From Diospyros lotus (lineage: Eukaryota; Streptophyta; Magnoliopsida; Ericales; Ebenaceae): DNA of 64,000 nt. The notes under the pieces were generated by a model. It ran no database searches, was not told the origin of the DNA, and saw only the letters and a list, made by a program, of their open reading frames with translations. Made by a program: the position numbers and the translations under genes. Shown in pieces: positions 1 through 12,454 of the stretch (its first letter is position 1; each line of letters opens with the position of its first letter). The DNA is taken from assembly GCF_014633365.1 (NCBI RefSeq), contig NC_068352.1, positions 30,537,310 through 30,601,309 on the forward strand. The letters are read 5' to 3'.

Positions 1-809
1 GTCTGGCTTGTCAATAGGCCCTTCGCCATTTTTGTGTTTTTTGTTCCTTTCTTTGGTTAAAATGCATTTTCTTGTTAAGCATACAATGGGTAATGTGCAT
101 CCAGAGTTCTTTCTCTCTAGATCTAAGTTTCTTGCAAGTGCTTTAGATGTGTGCTCATACCTTAGTTTGGAGGTGAAGAAAACATGGCTATCATGTTGCC
201 AAAGGTGGCTCCTCGTAAAAAGCTTCCACTAAATCAATTTCCAGAATAGAGCCGTGCTTTGGAAGCAGAACTGTCTTCACCGGAAAAAAAAAAAAAAAAA
301 AAAAACCTTTGCCAAACAAGAGAGCATAATATAGGAGGTTTCTGCTAGGCACAGTTCTTATTCTTTCTTTTTGTTTTTCCAAAGCAAGTTTTGTCAAATT
401 TTACACCAGTCTTGGCGGATAATCCCATGCACAGCTTAATTGGACAAGCTGGTATCAAATGATGATCATGTTGCCATGAAGTGCAAGATTTTTAACTATG
501 CAACCTTCTACATATACAAACTTGTACATTTTACTTTGTGATCTGATGCAGTTTGCAAGCTCCATGACTAGTTGAAGAATTAGACTGAATTGATGAGCAA
601 ACCTGTGTCTAGAGTATTGAATGATTAGAACAATCCATCCATTGCAAAATGAAGATTTACCCGTGCATCTCTATACAATGATGCCAAGCACACTGTGCTG
701 GTAAAAAATCAATCAGGTTTGAACCCAATATAGAGCAGCAACGGTTTGATTCATATGCCTCCCAAGGTTTGTGCAGTCTCGGGGCAATTGCTGAGATGAG
801 GATACAAAT
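1..809. other. Left-edge intergenic / 3' flank, no gene seen
   Basis: I find no reading frame with a recognisable family and no splice-linked exons here. The stretch is the 3' flank of the DUF868 gene, which is transcribed leftward. The only distinctive element is an uninterrupted run of 22 A at 284-305 preceded by CCGG, which could be a decayed retroposon tail or a simple slippage tract. Confidence 0.5.
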
Positions 810-1754
810 TCATTCAAGCTTCCATGCATACAGAAAAAGGCAGAAATGTGAGTCTTTTGAATGGCTGACAACTGAGTAGTACCCACTATTGCTGCTACTA
901 TTGTCGCTTTCACTGTCACTTTGGCTGTTCTCCTCCTTGTCCCCGTCGGGTTCTGGTGCACCAGGCTTGAAGATGAACAAGCCATGGCCCGATCCAGGGG
1001 TGCAGAACAACCAAGCATGCACATCCCAGTATACTTGAATAGGTAACTTATTAACTAACACAGTCTGGTTCCCCCTGAACTTCCACTGCAAGTTTCTAAT
1101 GTGGATAACCACAATCCCATCTATACTAATCCACATCTCAGGATCTCTAGGCCCTGATGTTGCACTCTCCACAACAATTTCATGTTCTTTTACTGTCTGA
1201 TCAAACTTGGCCCTGGTCGAGAAGCTTTTCTTATTGAACACATGTTCCTTCTTATAAAACAACTTTGCTTCAACCAAGGCTGGCCTTGACTTGGTCCTCT
1301 TGTAAGCCTTCTTCTTGTAATCTCCCAGCAACAGCACCACCTCCTCCTCAGAAACTAGGGCAACATAGAAATCTGAACTCGGCTCTGGCCCACCGGAGAA
1401 CTTGGCTGCCTGCAAATCCCAATAAACCTTGACTTCGTTGCCATCAACATCAAAGCTCTTATACCCTTTTTTGCTCCAGAAGTGCCAAGGCTTGAGATCA
1501 ACCTTGCAAGAGTAGTTATAATCACTTCCCATGCTGTCCACTGAAATGGTGAATGAATAGTTCATCAGGTTCTTAGACCATAGCACCGTCACGTTGTGCC
1601 AGTAGCCACCAATGTGGGTCACGTAGATGCAGGTGACACTACTTTGTGCATTTTTTGGGGTTACGGGTTCATCTGCTACTTTCTGACCTAATGGATTGTG
1701 AGACAAGGAGAGTGATCGGGCTCTGGATGAGGAAATTTCATATGACATGGTCAC
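810..1754 (-). CDS. DUF868 family protein
   Basis: An intact single-exon reading frame of 314 residues, the usual architecture and length of the plant DUF868 family (PF05910), whose biochemical function is unknown. Family landmarks in order are the early 'VTCIYVTHIGGYWHNVTVLW' strand, 'DLKPWHFWSKKGYKSFDVDG' near residue 85, 'VYWDLQAAKFSGGPEPSSDF' near residue 110, 'VLLLGDYKKKAYKRTK' near residue 140, and the C-terminal 'IQVYWDVHAWLF'. The protein ends in an acidic/Ser-rich linker and a short hydrophobic 'FCLFLYAWKLE' tail, as in relatives. I see no signal peptide or membrane segment. The start at 1754 is the first Met of the frame and precedes the conserved region by about 40 variable residues. 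The next gene (2545-7138) lies on the same strand, so its 3' end faces this gene's promoter across about 0.8 kb. The family call is firm; any function would be a guess. Confidence 0.88.
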   Translation of the reverse strand: MTMSYEISSSRARSLSLSHNPLGQKVADEPVTPKNAQSSVTCIYVTHIGGYWHNVTVLWSKNLMNYSFTISVDSMGSDYNYSCKVDLKPWHFWSKKGYKSFDVDGNEVKVYWDLQAAKFSGGPEPSSDFYVALVSEEEVVLLLGDYKKKAYKRTKSRPALVEAKLFYKKEHVFNKKSFSTRAKFDQTVKEHEIVVESATSGPRDPEMWISIDGIVVIHIRNLQWKFRGNQTVLVNKLPIQVYWDVHAWLFCTPGSGHGLFIFKPGAPEPDGDKEENSQSDSESDNSSSNSGYYSVVSHSKDSHFCLFLYAWKLE

Positions 1755-2243
1755 AGTTTGGCCGGGTTTTGTTCAATACAAGGTGAATGAATGAAATCCT
1801 ATGCCACTCTATTGTTGCCACAACAAGAGAACCCAGCCTATTCAGGCCCTAGCCTGGACTGCTTATTGATCTCTAGATGAACGATAAAATCTGGAAATTA
1901 CCTTCAGAATAAGGTCTACAGAGAATTCATCAAGCTCTCTACGTCAATCAATATGTTGTTGATTCAGAACATGAGATGATCTGTATAGACACATGTTGGA
2001 GGGGATGAAATGGATTTGATTTTCCCGGAAAAGCAATTGCAGAACCGGTGGGAAAGTTCACCGGAAAAGGAATAGTTGGGAGATCTGGAGAAGAAAATTG
2101 AAGAGGTTGGTCCACGAAAGTTTTTGGGTTTGTGGAGGAAAAATCCCCACCAACAGGCTGTTGAGCATGACATTTCCCAAAATAGAAGGGCTGAAAATAG
2201 GAAAAAGGATTCAAACTCCGACCAAGCTGGTAAACAGACTCCC

Positions 2244-2274
<31 letters not shown>

Positions 2275-2544
2275 AAAAAAAAAAAAAGTGTTCCCCTAAG
2301 TCCCCTAAGCTAATGTTTGAGATTTATCTTAGTACACATCAAATCAAATCCAAGAAGGCCTCAAATATCAAATTTTTAGGTCATAATCGTTGATCCAAGT
2401 TGAGTGTCTGATTACAGATATGGTCTTTAAATAAACTAACCACCCTTTCGAACTCAAGGCAATATTTTCATCCTAAAATTTGAACCACAGGAAAGGAAAG
2501 AACTGTTTCTGAAACCATCTTACCAAGAACCTTAAAACCAACAG
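1755..2544. other. Intergenic spacer / putative DUF868 promoter and 5' UTR
   Basis: This 790-bp spacer lies between the DUF868 start and the stop codon of the upstream minus-strand gene. It should contain the DUF868 5' UTR and promoter. I do not recognise a protein-coding segment in it; the short frames on both strands are low-complexity products of the homopolymer block at 2241-2287. Confidence 0.5.
2241..2287. repeat. Homopolymer block C24-A23
   Basis: Twenty-four C are followed immediately by 23 A. Such a compound mononucleotide tract is hypervariable by slippage and is also a place where assembly or sequencing length errors are common, so the exact counts should not be trusted. Confidence 0.95.
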
Positions 2545-5500
2545 TCATACCATACTCCCATTGTTCAGGTCATGCTCACTCCTCTCTGCTGTCGCCTCTC
2601 TATTCTTCCTGTTGCCACCTCCGGGAAGGCTTCTGTCACCATATTTGGTGTTTTGTTTTCCTCCCGCATCATTTGCTACGACACCAGCCTGTATCACTTC
2701 TGCGCACAACACCTTCACCATATTCCTGAATCGCCTTGGGAAGGTTGGCATCCTAGACATGGAGCCAACAATTCCCTGCAGCCTGACAAAGAAAAAGTTT
2801 TTGCATTGCTACCAATTTAATAGTCAAATTCGGAGTAGGCCTTGCATGTCCTAATGTATGTAAAGACCAAGCAATTGCTTCACCTGTAGTCAGATATGAT
2901 ACTAGAAAAGGGAAGGCTACACAAAAGAGAGAAAAAAGTTCAGTTGATGCTGCATATGGTGTACGATACATGCAGAACGCCAAACAACAACAATATAAAG
3001 AAATGAGTTCAATTGGGCCCAAAGATAGAAAAATTTACAACAAACTCAGTCCTTAACATTAAGAAAAATATATACAGACGAGACACTGTATAAAAAGATT
3101 CAAAATCTATTTGACCGTAACATTAAGAAAAATATAAGCAACTGAGATGTTACCGACTTTGAGTCCATACTACCAGCAACTGCGTATTTCAGAGCAGAGA
3201 TAATTCACTCACCTCCGAATAACGGCTTGCAATTGTGCTCGTCTGACATTGTCACTGGACGGAAAACCATCCCAATCTTCTGGCTTATCATTCTTGCACT
3301 GCATAATCATCCTTTTTAGGGATATTTCTTCATTTTCATCTAATTGGAGTCCCTTTATTTGCTCCTTTATTATGAGTAGCGGCCCAATGAACCACTCAAA
3401 CACTTTGTCCTTTGGCCAGTTAGCGCTCGTCAATTCCACACCATCAGCTATAAAGACGGTAACAGAGTGATGTAACTCCAATTTGACAAATGCAAAGAAC
3501 GAAGTTGGAATAAGGACATACAAATCACCAAGCCGGACGAATCTGACTTTGCTGATAGCAGGAGACACTGTAGAAGGGACCAAGCCGGTAGTTTAATGCC
3601 TAACTTGTTACATTTTCCCTTTAGAATGCATTCTTCCAAGTCTTTGACATCAAGCAGACCCTCACAAAGCAGTATCCTACCATTTTCCTCACAAGATTTA
3701 AACAGCCAATCCCATATCTGTTGAATTCTAACAATCAGCCTCCACTGTTGACAAATCAGATGTTAGTTTCCGGGTGCATGAACATCTGTACTCACCTGTA
3801 TTGGTATGTATTGTTGGATTGTCCATTTTAATGTCCTCGATTGCTCTGTGGCTAGCTTGAAATTGGGTGAACCTTCTCCCACATTCTCTTGATGAGTTCC
3901 ATCATTGTCAATTGATTTTGTTCTTTCCAGAATGTCAACAGGCCTTGTGTTTCTGCGATATCTTGGCCTGGCTGTCGGAAGGATTTCTTAGAATCAGATT
4001 ACAAGGAAGACTTGCTCCAGACCTAGCTTTAAGGCCCAGGAATGAAAATTGCAGTGTAGACTATGGTTCTAAAGAACATGAAAGTCGCACAAATACACAA
4101 AGCTGGAGATTCTAGAATTCCAAGTGGTACCTAGGAAAGCAGGACCCCTCCCTCAAATAAAGCATATCATTAGTATATTCATCAAACAGAGAAACTACTG
4201 CCACAATATATGCAAGTCCCATCAGAAGCGAGTTTTCCTGAGAACATTGAATCTCACGTTAGCTTGAACCAAAAACAAATAATATAAGAAAACATTGACA
4301 TCAGTCTGAAGTTCTAGCATGAATTGGAATAAAGGGAAGTTCAGGCAGACCTGCTGGACAATAGCTCCACCATATAGTCCAAGAAAGAAGCTGGTGAAGA
4401 AAGCACTTATCACAGCTCCGACCACAGCCAGAGGCCATAAGATGATTGCAAGGGCAGCAAATGGGACACATACTGTCTCCAGGAATGGTCCTTCTCTTCC
4501 AATTAAGTCTTCCAGCAGCCTCTTCCATCCTCTGAACAGCATGTAAGGGCTTTTCCACAGAGCAACAGCTGTAATCAACGGGACATCCAGTAGAACACCA
4601 AGCAGGATAACCAATAAACAGCTTGGGAGTTTCACCAACCTAGCAACACTTTAAATGACAAATTAATAATTCACTCACAACCTTTTCCATTGGATCAAAA
4701 CCACTGAGAAGGAAAGTTTCTAACTTTATGTCAATAGGCTTCTCTTCGCTCAATTCATCCATATAGGAGAAATACGAGTGGAAACAAAAATCTGTAAAAT
4801 CTCTCACCACAGTGCATGCTCCCTCAATTGTGGACCAACAACCATCCTGATAATTACCCATAATATCAGTCTCATCCAAAGAGGAAAGAGCGACTTATTC
4901 TGATTAATCCAACTGTTAGAATGGAAAGAACAGCCACATGGAATTATCAAGGGTGTGCGGTACATTTAGTAATGATAGTGAATTTGGAGCAACAACCACA
5001 AGTTTGAAATCTTCAAATTGACCAGGATGGGAAATATTTCGAACCAGGGTAACTAGAATACTGTTATTGTAAAGTTCGGGGATGATGGTAAAAAAAGAAT
5101 GGAAGATACCTATAATAATATTGAGAATAAACAAACTAAGCAAGATGGAACATAGAAAAGCATAGATGTTACTTTTGTTTGGTTTAGTACCTAACCAAAC
5201 TTCATTGGATACTAGAAGTTTGCTCAGCTACCTGAAACTTTGTTCAGGCACTAAAATAAGACCAATAATCTTTCAGTTTATTCCAGCATAATAAATACTT
5301 CAATGAGGAAAAGAGAGGGTCTTTTTTTTTTTCTTCTCTATAAGAAAGAGAGATGTTTTTATATATGCTGATGTTAGATTTTTTTGTAAATTGAGTGGAC
5401 TTAATGACCACATCAAGAGCAATGCACATAAATACCATATGCATGAGTGGATAATCATGAACATTAGTGTGGTCTTAGTGAACACATTAGGAAAATTGTA

Positions 5501-7138
5501 CATGAACCTTAAGATGCATGTATGAATAAAGATGTGTATGAAGGTAATTATACAAGATACATTGGTCGAAGCCAGTGTTTTTGGAAATTACTTGTTCATT
5601 TTACTACGTTCATTACACAAGGTACATTGGTTGAAGCCAGTGTTACTTGGAAATTAATTGATATATTTTACTATGTTCATTACATCAACAAAGGTTTATG
5701 GAATCCTTAAGATGAATGTAAGAATTTGTCCAATGAATGCATTCAAGAAGAAGATAAATCTACTTTCATCAGTTAAAGCATATATAAAGGGACACTTGGT
5801 CCCTGTCTCCATTCAACCCCAGTTTGTATCAATCCCATCATTTAGAGCGAATATTAAAGAGAGGACATAGAAGATCAAACCCTTATCAAATTGGTGATCA
5901 TCCTTCAAGCAATTTGAAAGATTAAAGATTAATAAGAAGGTTCAGATTCTAAAGCATTCTCTTTCATTCTCAATGGCTCAAGGTGTGCCATATTATATTT
6001 GAACATATTTGATCATGCATGTCCATGATAAAAGTAAGATTGTGGTTTGTAAAATGTAAAAGATTGGGATTATAGTACTCCAACAGGTTACAGCCAAAGA
6101 GGACTAACACACATGAAATCTCCAACAAATAAGTTGCCAGTAGTGATGTGTTTTTACATAAGGGTCTCTAAAGATCTGGGAAACCCATAGACAAATCACT
6201 CGAGATTCATATAGAGCAAAGGGAAAGGAGAAAGAGTGGCTCACAACAAAGCAATGGAAGAATTTGTCAGTGACATTCTCTCCAACAGCATGGAAGGTTG
6301 CTAGTAAAGGAGCTAAGAACCCATATGCTATGCCAACCAAAAGGCTACCCACAATTCCAAGAACTGGCCAAAGCACTAGAGGCACTGGCAGCAGCACCAC
6401 CAGCAGCGACACCTTCAGCCCCAATCCAAGCTTTTTGGTTCTGAACAGAGCTCAGTATCAAAGAAAAAGCACAAACCATGAGAACAGAGGGGTAATAAAT
6501 AAGAACCCAAATTGATGTTAAATATACAGATTTGCAAAAAGGGCGACAAAATGGAAGCATACTTGGCCACACAGTAGCAAGTCCAGATGAAGTGTGCTGG
6601 CCAAAGCCCAATCACCACTGCTGAATTTCCTACACCGATAATGGCCCCAACCACTGGACTGGTGATCGCCCCTATCCAACAAAACACCATCAAAATCACC
6701 AAGTTTTTGGGTTCCTTATGATTTTGGCTTCAATATTGGCAACACATATAGTTCATATACATCAGGATGAAATATAAACACAAAGCAATATAATAAGTGG
6801 GATAATTGTTTGAATAAAAACCCAAAATCACGATCTTCAATGTATGTACCCAGTAACTCACTGGCTACACACGGTAACTCACAAGCCATGTACACAGAGT
6901 AAACGTACAAAAATCTGTATGGTAGCTTATAGAAGCTTGAGCCCGATCACAAAAGAGATCACTCTAACCTCTTACACCCTTCGGGGTGGAGTTGGGTTCT
7001 TGAAGTACCGAAGAAGTTAGTGTGTGTGTGTATTATATACATACCTTTGAGAAATCCGAGGAGGAGGAGGAGGAAGAAGAAGGGGAGGAAGGAGATGAAG
7101 CTCCAGAGCCTTGCAATGAACCCAACTGGAACCTCCAT
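2545..7138 (-). CDS. Multi-pass membrane protein, At3g27390 family
   Basis: A ten-exon gene I assembled from splice signals: exons 7045-7138, 6563-6671, 6245-6440, 4725-4846, 4351-4639, 4131-4237, 3796-3967, 3522-3717, 3213-3447 and 2545-2782. All phases join into a 585-residue protein. It matches the plant 'uncharacterized membrane protein At3g27390' family, whose Arabidopsis member is about 588 residues; its function is unknown. Hydrophobic segments fall near residues 10-32, 33-65, 75-115, 175-200, 230-270 and 275-295. Family signatures include 'GVGNSAVVIGLWPAHFIW', 'YGFLAPLLATFHAVGE', 'DGCWSTIEGACTVVRDF', 'KSPYMLFRGW', 'LIGREGPFLETVCVP', 'EGSCFPR', 'IWDWLFKSCEENGRILL', 'LPAWSLLQCLLLSAKSDS', 'DGVELTSANWPKD' and 'PLLIIKEQIK'. 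The C-terminal third is soluble. For exon 8 I chose the inner of two in-phase acceptors (3717, not 3744) because it gives a 78-bp rather than 51-bp intron and the family junction. No frame breaks were seen. Intron 3 is unusually long (1.4 kb). Confidence 0.87.
5548..5679. repeat. Two-copy tandem duplication in intron 3
   Basis: Two adjacent copies of about 65-67 bp, each containing 'TACATTGGT(C/T)GAAGCCAGTG' followed by a GGAAATTA stretch and 'CATTTTACTA(C/T)GTTCATTA', diverged by several substitutions. It lies inside the 1.4-kb intron 3 of the membrane protein gene and has no coding potential. Confidence 0.85.
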
Positions 7139-8435
7139 TTCTGCCTTCTCTGCTTAATTTCTTCTGCTGCTTCTGGGAGAGCACAAATTATCTTCAAGAT
7201 TAGATGGAGAGGAGGAGAAGGCAGAGTGCCCGTGAAGGGCAAGGGTTACGTGGCGCGAGACGGTGGCGTGCCACGTGTCAGGCAGCCCAGAAGCCCTGCA
7301 TCTGGTTCCCAATACGGTTTTCTTTTCTCCTGCGTAGAGATGGTGACACCTCACCCCCAACGTTTTGTTGGTAAGGATGGCTGATTATATTTAATATAAT
7401 AATTCTAAATTACGAAATATTATAATAAATTACTTTTTGGGTGACGATTAATAATTTTAGCTTATTTTTTATTTTTAAATAAAGTTTTACAATAATAATA
7501 AAATTATTTAAAAAATCAACTGCGGTCAAGAAGTTGTGATTTTAAAATCTTGTTAACAGAGTTAATTTTTATTTTTTAAAATAAAATATTATATAATAAT
7601 GAATAGAAAGTTGCCACGTCACAAGTGGACCGTCTCATTTTTTCCACGTCAGCCCCCCTCTCTCTCTCGTCCGAGGCCTTGCCGAAAGGAAGGGAAATCG
7701 CCGGTGAAGCCGCCGGAAAAAGCTGAAAAATCCGCCGGAGCTTGTTGTGTCGCGAAACAGGGGAGCATTCATATGAAGCTCGATTTCTCCCTCGTCCGAC
7801 GAGCTTTTGAGCTGCCGTTTGTTGGGTTAGAACCTATACTACCTAAGCAAGACCCTGCACGCATTAATTTGAGGAAAACCAAGCAAGAAAACAGTGTTCT
7901 TGCAAGTTTAATTTTCGAACAGTCTTGGCCGAAAACAGGGGCAGTTCGAGTAAGTGGTTTCTTTCAAGATTTTAACTCAATTTTCTTGCGATTTTTGGGT
8001 GAATTCAGATCTATTAAAGGCCGTAGACCTGGATTTATGCTTGCACATTGTAAATTTGCAAGAAATTTGGGATTTAATTGAAGTTTAATATTTGGACAGA
8101 ATTGACGCGAAAACAGGGGCAGTTTTCAAGGGGTTTAATTCATGGCTTTTGCTTGATTTCTAACTGTATTTTGCTTGAATCAGGTCCTTAGATCAATGAT
8201 TCAGGGTTGTAGGCTACCAAGTAGGTGGCGGTGTTGATGGTGGCGACGGCAGTCTTGGTGGAAGAGAGGAATAGAAGAGAAGGAAAGTAAGAAGAGAGGG
8301 AATGCAGGGCAGAAGGGAAAAGAGAAGAGAGAGAGAGAGAGAGAGGGGGGGAACGATGGGCTGACGTGGAATATAAGGAGAGGTGGTTCACTTGTCACGT
8401 AGCGACGTTCTATTGGTTCCATTTGCTCTCATTGT
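7139..8435. other. Upstream region of membrane protein gene; no supported gene
   Basis: The part next to 7138 is the 5' UTR/promoter of the minus-strand gene. From 7600 to 8180 the sequence is more GC-rich and holds an open frame of 160 codons (7599-8081, plus) that I do not recognise. Two copies of 'GAAAACAGGGGCAGTT' (7932 and 8109 vicinity) and CCGG-rich coding-like sequence suggest an untranslated leader or a retrotransposon LTR scrap rather than a gene. A (GA)n tract sits at about 8321-8345. Confidence 0.4.
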
Positions 8436-11337
8436 GTGCTCAGGATGTGAATAATCTCTAGTCTTCTAATTAAAGATTAATGAAGGGCTACCTCAATGTC
8501 ATGTCATCAACTTTGGGGGAGGCCTTAACGAAAATTCTAAATATAATTATAATACAAAAAATTCAAACATTAGTGATTCATTTATAATGAATTCAAGGTT
8601 AATAACTAAAATCTCACTCCCTTTACTTCTTTTCTAGTCAATCCCAATCAATTGAGCTTTTAAACAATGAAATTCTTAAGAGTGTTTAGGATTATCAATT
8701 GATTAAATTCGAACTAGATTTATAAAATTCATATCCATTAAGATCAAGAAAAATAAAATATATTTTAGTTTACTCTAAATTCAGATTCGTAACATAAATA
8801 TTTATTACAAAATAAAATTTTATATTTTTTAATTCTAATATCAAATTAATATTTTTAAATATTTTATTTTAATTTATTAATAATAAATATGTATATATGC
8901 ATGTTTATTTGTTAAAATATTTTATATATGTGCATACGTATATATTTATATGTAAGCATACCTAAATTATATAGATATATATATGCACATTCATGCTTAT
9001 ATATATTAATGTCCATCTATGCTATCTTGTTTGCGTCGGGACATAGATTAGTAGAGAGTGGCATGTAGGCCCCATCACCTCCATAAGGCCCACTCCCCTC
9101 TCAATTTATTCATGTCCGGTAAATATTATCGATCCAAGTAACGTAACAAAATCATATTAATGTATATATGAAGCATTTGAAATTTAAATTGGGAATGACA
9201 CATGTCCGTCCAGATCTAGGTTTAAAAAATTAATTTAGATTTAATTTTTAAGTCTTAATTTGAAAGAATTTGGATCAAATTTAATAGATTTATCTTTATT
9301 AAAATTTAAATAAGAGATTTTACTATTTGATAATGTTTAAACTCTATGAACATGGAATAAATCTCGAGAATGCCAACTATCTTGAAAATAAATCTAAATA
9401 TTTGTCTTTTTCTATATAAAAGAATGACATCTAGATGTAAAATTATTTGACCACAAGTTATGATGCATGAAAACAATTTGAGGTTTCTATTTCGGTGTTT
9501 TTGAAACTTTTCTTGTACCAAAACGTCTAGAAACTCCAATTTTTTTTTTTTAGGTCATTTCTATAATTTTGAAAACGTCTCCGAACTGTTTTATAATATT
9601 AAGAAAATATCGAAAACTCGTTTCTGATTTGAAAATGTGTTTCTGTTCCCAAAGAAACAAAAAAAATTCTGTCTTTAGTCAGATTTATTTTTTAGATTGA
9701 ATAATTATTTTTTAATAATTTTTATATTAAAAATTATATTTATACAAATAACTTTATATTTTTTTATTTATAAATTTTTCATATTTTACTTTTTTTTTAA
9801 AAAAAATATTATTTCTCTATCTTATTTCTTATTGTATTTATTTTTTATTTTCATATAGTATTCATGCATGATTCCTCAACGAAGGCTTGCATTCGTTCCA
9901 AACGAATCTTTCTCGCGTTTCCCACCCAATGAACTCTCTTCTGTTGATGATGCTTATTTATTTGCACAGGTTTAATATAAAATTAAAAAAATGACATCTT
10001 ATAAATATTAAAATAATATAATTTTAAAGTTTAATTTGTTAAGTTAGTTTTATTTTTTTAATTAAAAAATTAAATTAAAAATTAAAAATCAAATTTTTGA
10101 GAAAAATTAGTCAAATTAAATCAATGTAAGAAAAAAACCAAACCGAACAGACAACTTGGGTTTATTCGGGTAAATTGAACTTTTGCTCTCCCTTATTCAC
10201 GTGGATGACCAGTTAACAGTATTTGAATACGCTGATTGATTTGTTGTGCTCTCTTTAATAATTAAAAAATATAGCGTTTGATCCATAGTATATAAAAACA
10301 TCAAGATTCTGTATTTTTAATATTAAAAATTATTATTTCAAGTTCTTATCTTCACTCAGGATAAACAAATTTGTTATCTATATCATGCAGAACACACATA
10401 AAAAAGAGAAAGTGTCATGTCATAAAAAAGTTATATCAACAAGACACTTCATATTAAAATTTATCTTGACGAGGAAAAGGCCAAATTGGCCATAGATTAA
10501 AAAACACCATAAATTCCAAACATCTAAATCTTCGAATTATTAATAAAAAAATGCTACATTCTTTCATTTTTAATCACAAAATATAACAGAACTAATTCTA
10601 TAATTTCTCTTTGTTGAACTTAAAATAATAATTTATTTTTCTCTCTCACTCTTTTGTTTATATCATCTTTTGTGTCTCAGATTAAACACTTAAAATACTA
10701 ATTTTTAATAGTTAAGATATAAAATTTTGACATTTTGCATGTTAGGGACCAAAAGTTATATTTTTTAATTATTGAGGAAAAAATAACAAATCAATCGACT
10801 TATTTAAATACTGCCAACCAATCATTCACGTGGCGTGTCGCTTTCGAGAACGGGTGCATTCATACATGCGCTAATATTCCATCACGGTAAGAATTTAAAG
10901 TAATAATTTTTAATAATTAAAATATTAAATATTAATATTTTATATATCAAGCAATAAATGCTATTTTTTTTAATTATTGATGGGATATGTATTAAGCCAT
11001 TTATATATGTTATCATTCATTATTTAAATAAAGTTTAATTAAGAGCATTGTTTCAAATCAACCTCTTTTTCGTATATAATTCGAGTTGTAGTCTATTGAT
11101 GGATGATAATAATGACCTCGAAATTTAACTTCGAGCCGCGAGATAAAATTGCTTATTTATAAAATTTTTCATTTATAAAGTAATTAAATTACATAAAACC
11201 ACCTATGATTAAACAAGTGCATTACTCATAGTTTGGATCATTTTTTTTATATAATTTAATGGATAATACTAGACAACCAATCTGGATGACAATTTAGTTG
11301 ACAACACGGGCTGAAATTATACATATCCCTAAATTTA
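8436..11337. other. AT-rich intergenic DNA
   Basis: About 2.9 kb of very AT-rich sequence without a recognisable gene on either strand. The one conspicuous non-AT segment, about 9040-9120 (core 'GTGGCATGTAGGCCCCATCA'), resembles a segment near 60650-60720 and is probably a shared degenerate repeat. Confidence 0.5.
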
Positions 11338-11342
11338 CTTTT

Positions 11343-12454
11343 TGTATTCATTTTTAATTCAAAATAAATTTACATTTTATATGAATAAAAAATCTATTTA
11401 TATCATAAAAATATTTTTATTATCATCAAAATCATATTTACTTACCCTTGAACTTAACAATATCTTATGCGATCTAATAATCATTTGAGAATAAATTCTT
11501 GGCCGAGTTAATATGACTATGGAATTTGTTCCATAAGAGTTGTGTCATAATTAGTCAAGATTGATTTTAAATTTGGTCATATGATGAGATTAAGAGATTC
11601 GACCTACTGACCATGATCTCATATCTTGTCAGGATATGAGACTATAGAAGGATCGTATTGTATGGTAACGTAGTAAAAAGTTTACAATACTAGTTTCACA
11701 ATAAATTGGGTACTCATGACATATTGCTAGATATTATTCATGATTTACAAGAATTAATCATTGATTATTTTCGTCGCCAATTTATTTGTGAACCCAGAAA
11801 GTTCCACCCAAAAGAAATCACTTTTAAAGAGAAAATGGATAAGTTAGTAATTTTATAATTTACTAATAATAGTGTATTTATTTATTAGATAAATAAGAAT
11901 AATTAAATAATTATATTATGAATATAATTATTTAATCATCAATTGGATTAGGCCTTTTGGTAGCACATTAGACTTGGTCTAATGACGCTATTGGATTTAA
12001 ATAAACACCATTAAATTGGGTTTGACCTAATAGCATTAAATGAGTTGGGCTTTAGAAGCCCAACTCATTTAATAAGTAGGATTAATGAAATCCTATATAA
12101 AAACTCTCTTAATTCTTCATTTAAAACACTTGAAACATTTTGAGTGTTGAGAGAGTTTTGAGGAATTGTGTGTGAATCTAGGGAAGTGAGTTAGAATTTT
12201 TTGAGAAAAATTTCTTTCACTTCCATTTCTCTTGATATTCTTGGATAGAAGTGGTTTCGAGTGGACCGACTCGGCATCCTACACTTGAAGAATTATACGG
12301 CGGAAAACCTAACTGTGAAATCGAATTTTATCAAAGAAGTAACTTTTCGTTTTTGCTTTCAATTTCTTAAACCATATTTTCTGAAAAACGGGATACCTAC
12401 AAACTAAATTTTTAATTCCGTTGCACATATGATAAGATTTATGTAATCTCAACA
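11343..12454 (+). mobile_element. Solo LTR with 5-bp TSD (CTTTT)
   Basis: The proposed element begins TGT and ends ACA, 1112 bp, flanked by CTTTT at 11338-11342 and 12455-12459. Internal promoter-like order fits an LTR on the plus strand: 'CCTATATAAAAACTCTC' around 12092, then a leader with 'GAGTGTTGAGAGAG' and 'GTGGACCGACTCGGCATCC'. Near the 3' end is the 'AATTCCGTTGCACA' segment common at the ends of many plant LTRs. No second LTR, primer binding site or gag-pol is adjacent, so it is a solo LTR if the boundaries are right. The 3' end is certain to be repeated at 14175; the 5' boundary rests on TG plus a low-complexity TSD. Confidence 0.55.

Noticed and set aside
7599..8081. 160-codon plus-strand open frame
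   Set aside because: No recognisable family, repeated AAACAGGGGCAGTT words in the region, and it is compatible with untranslated or LTR sequence.
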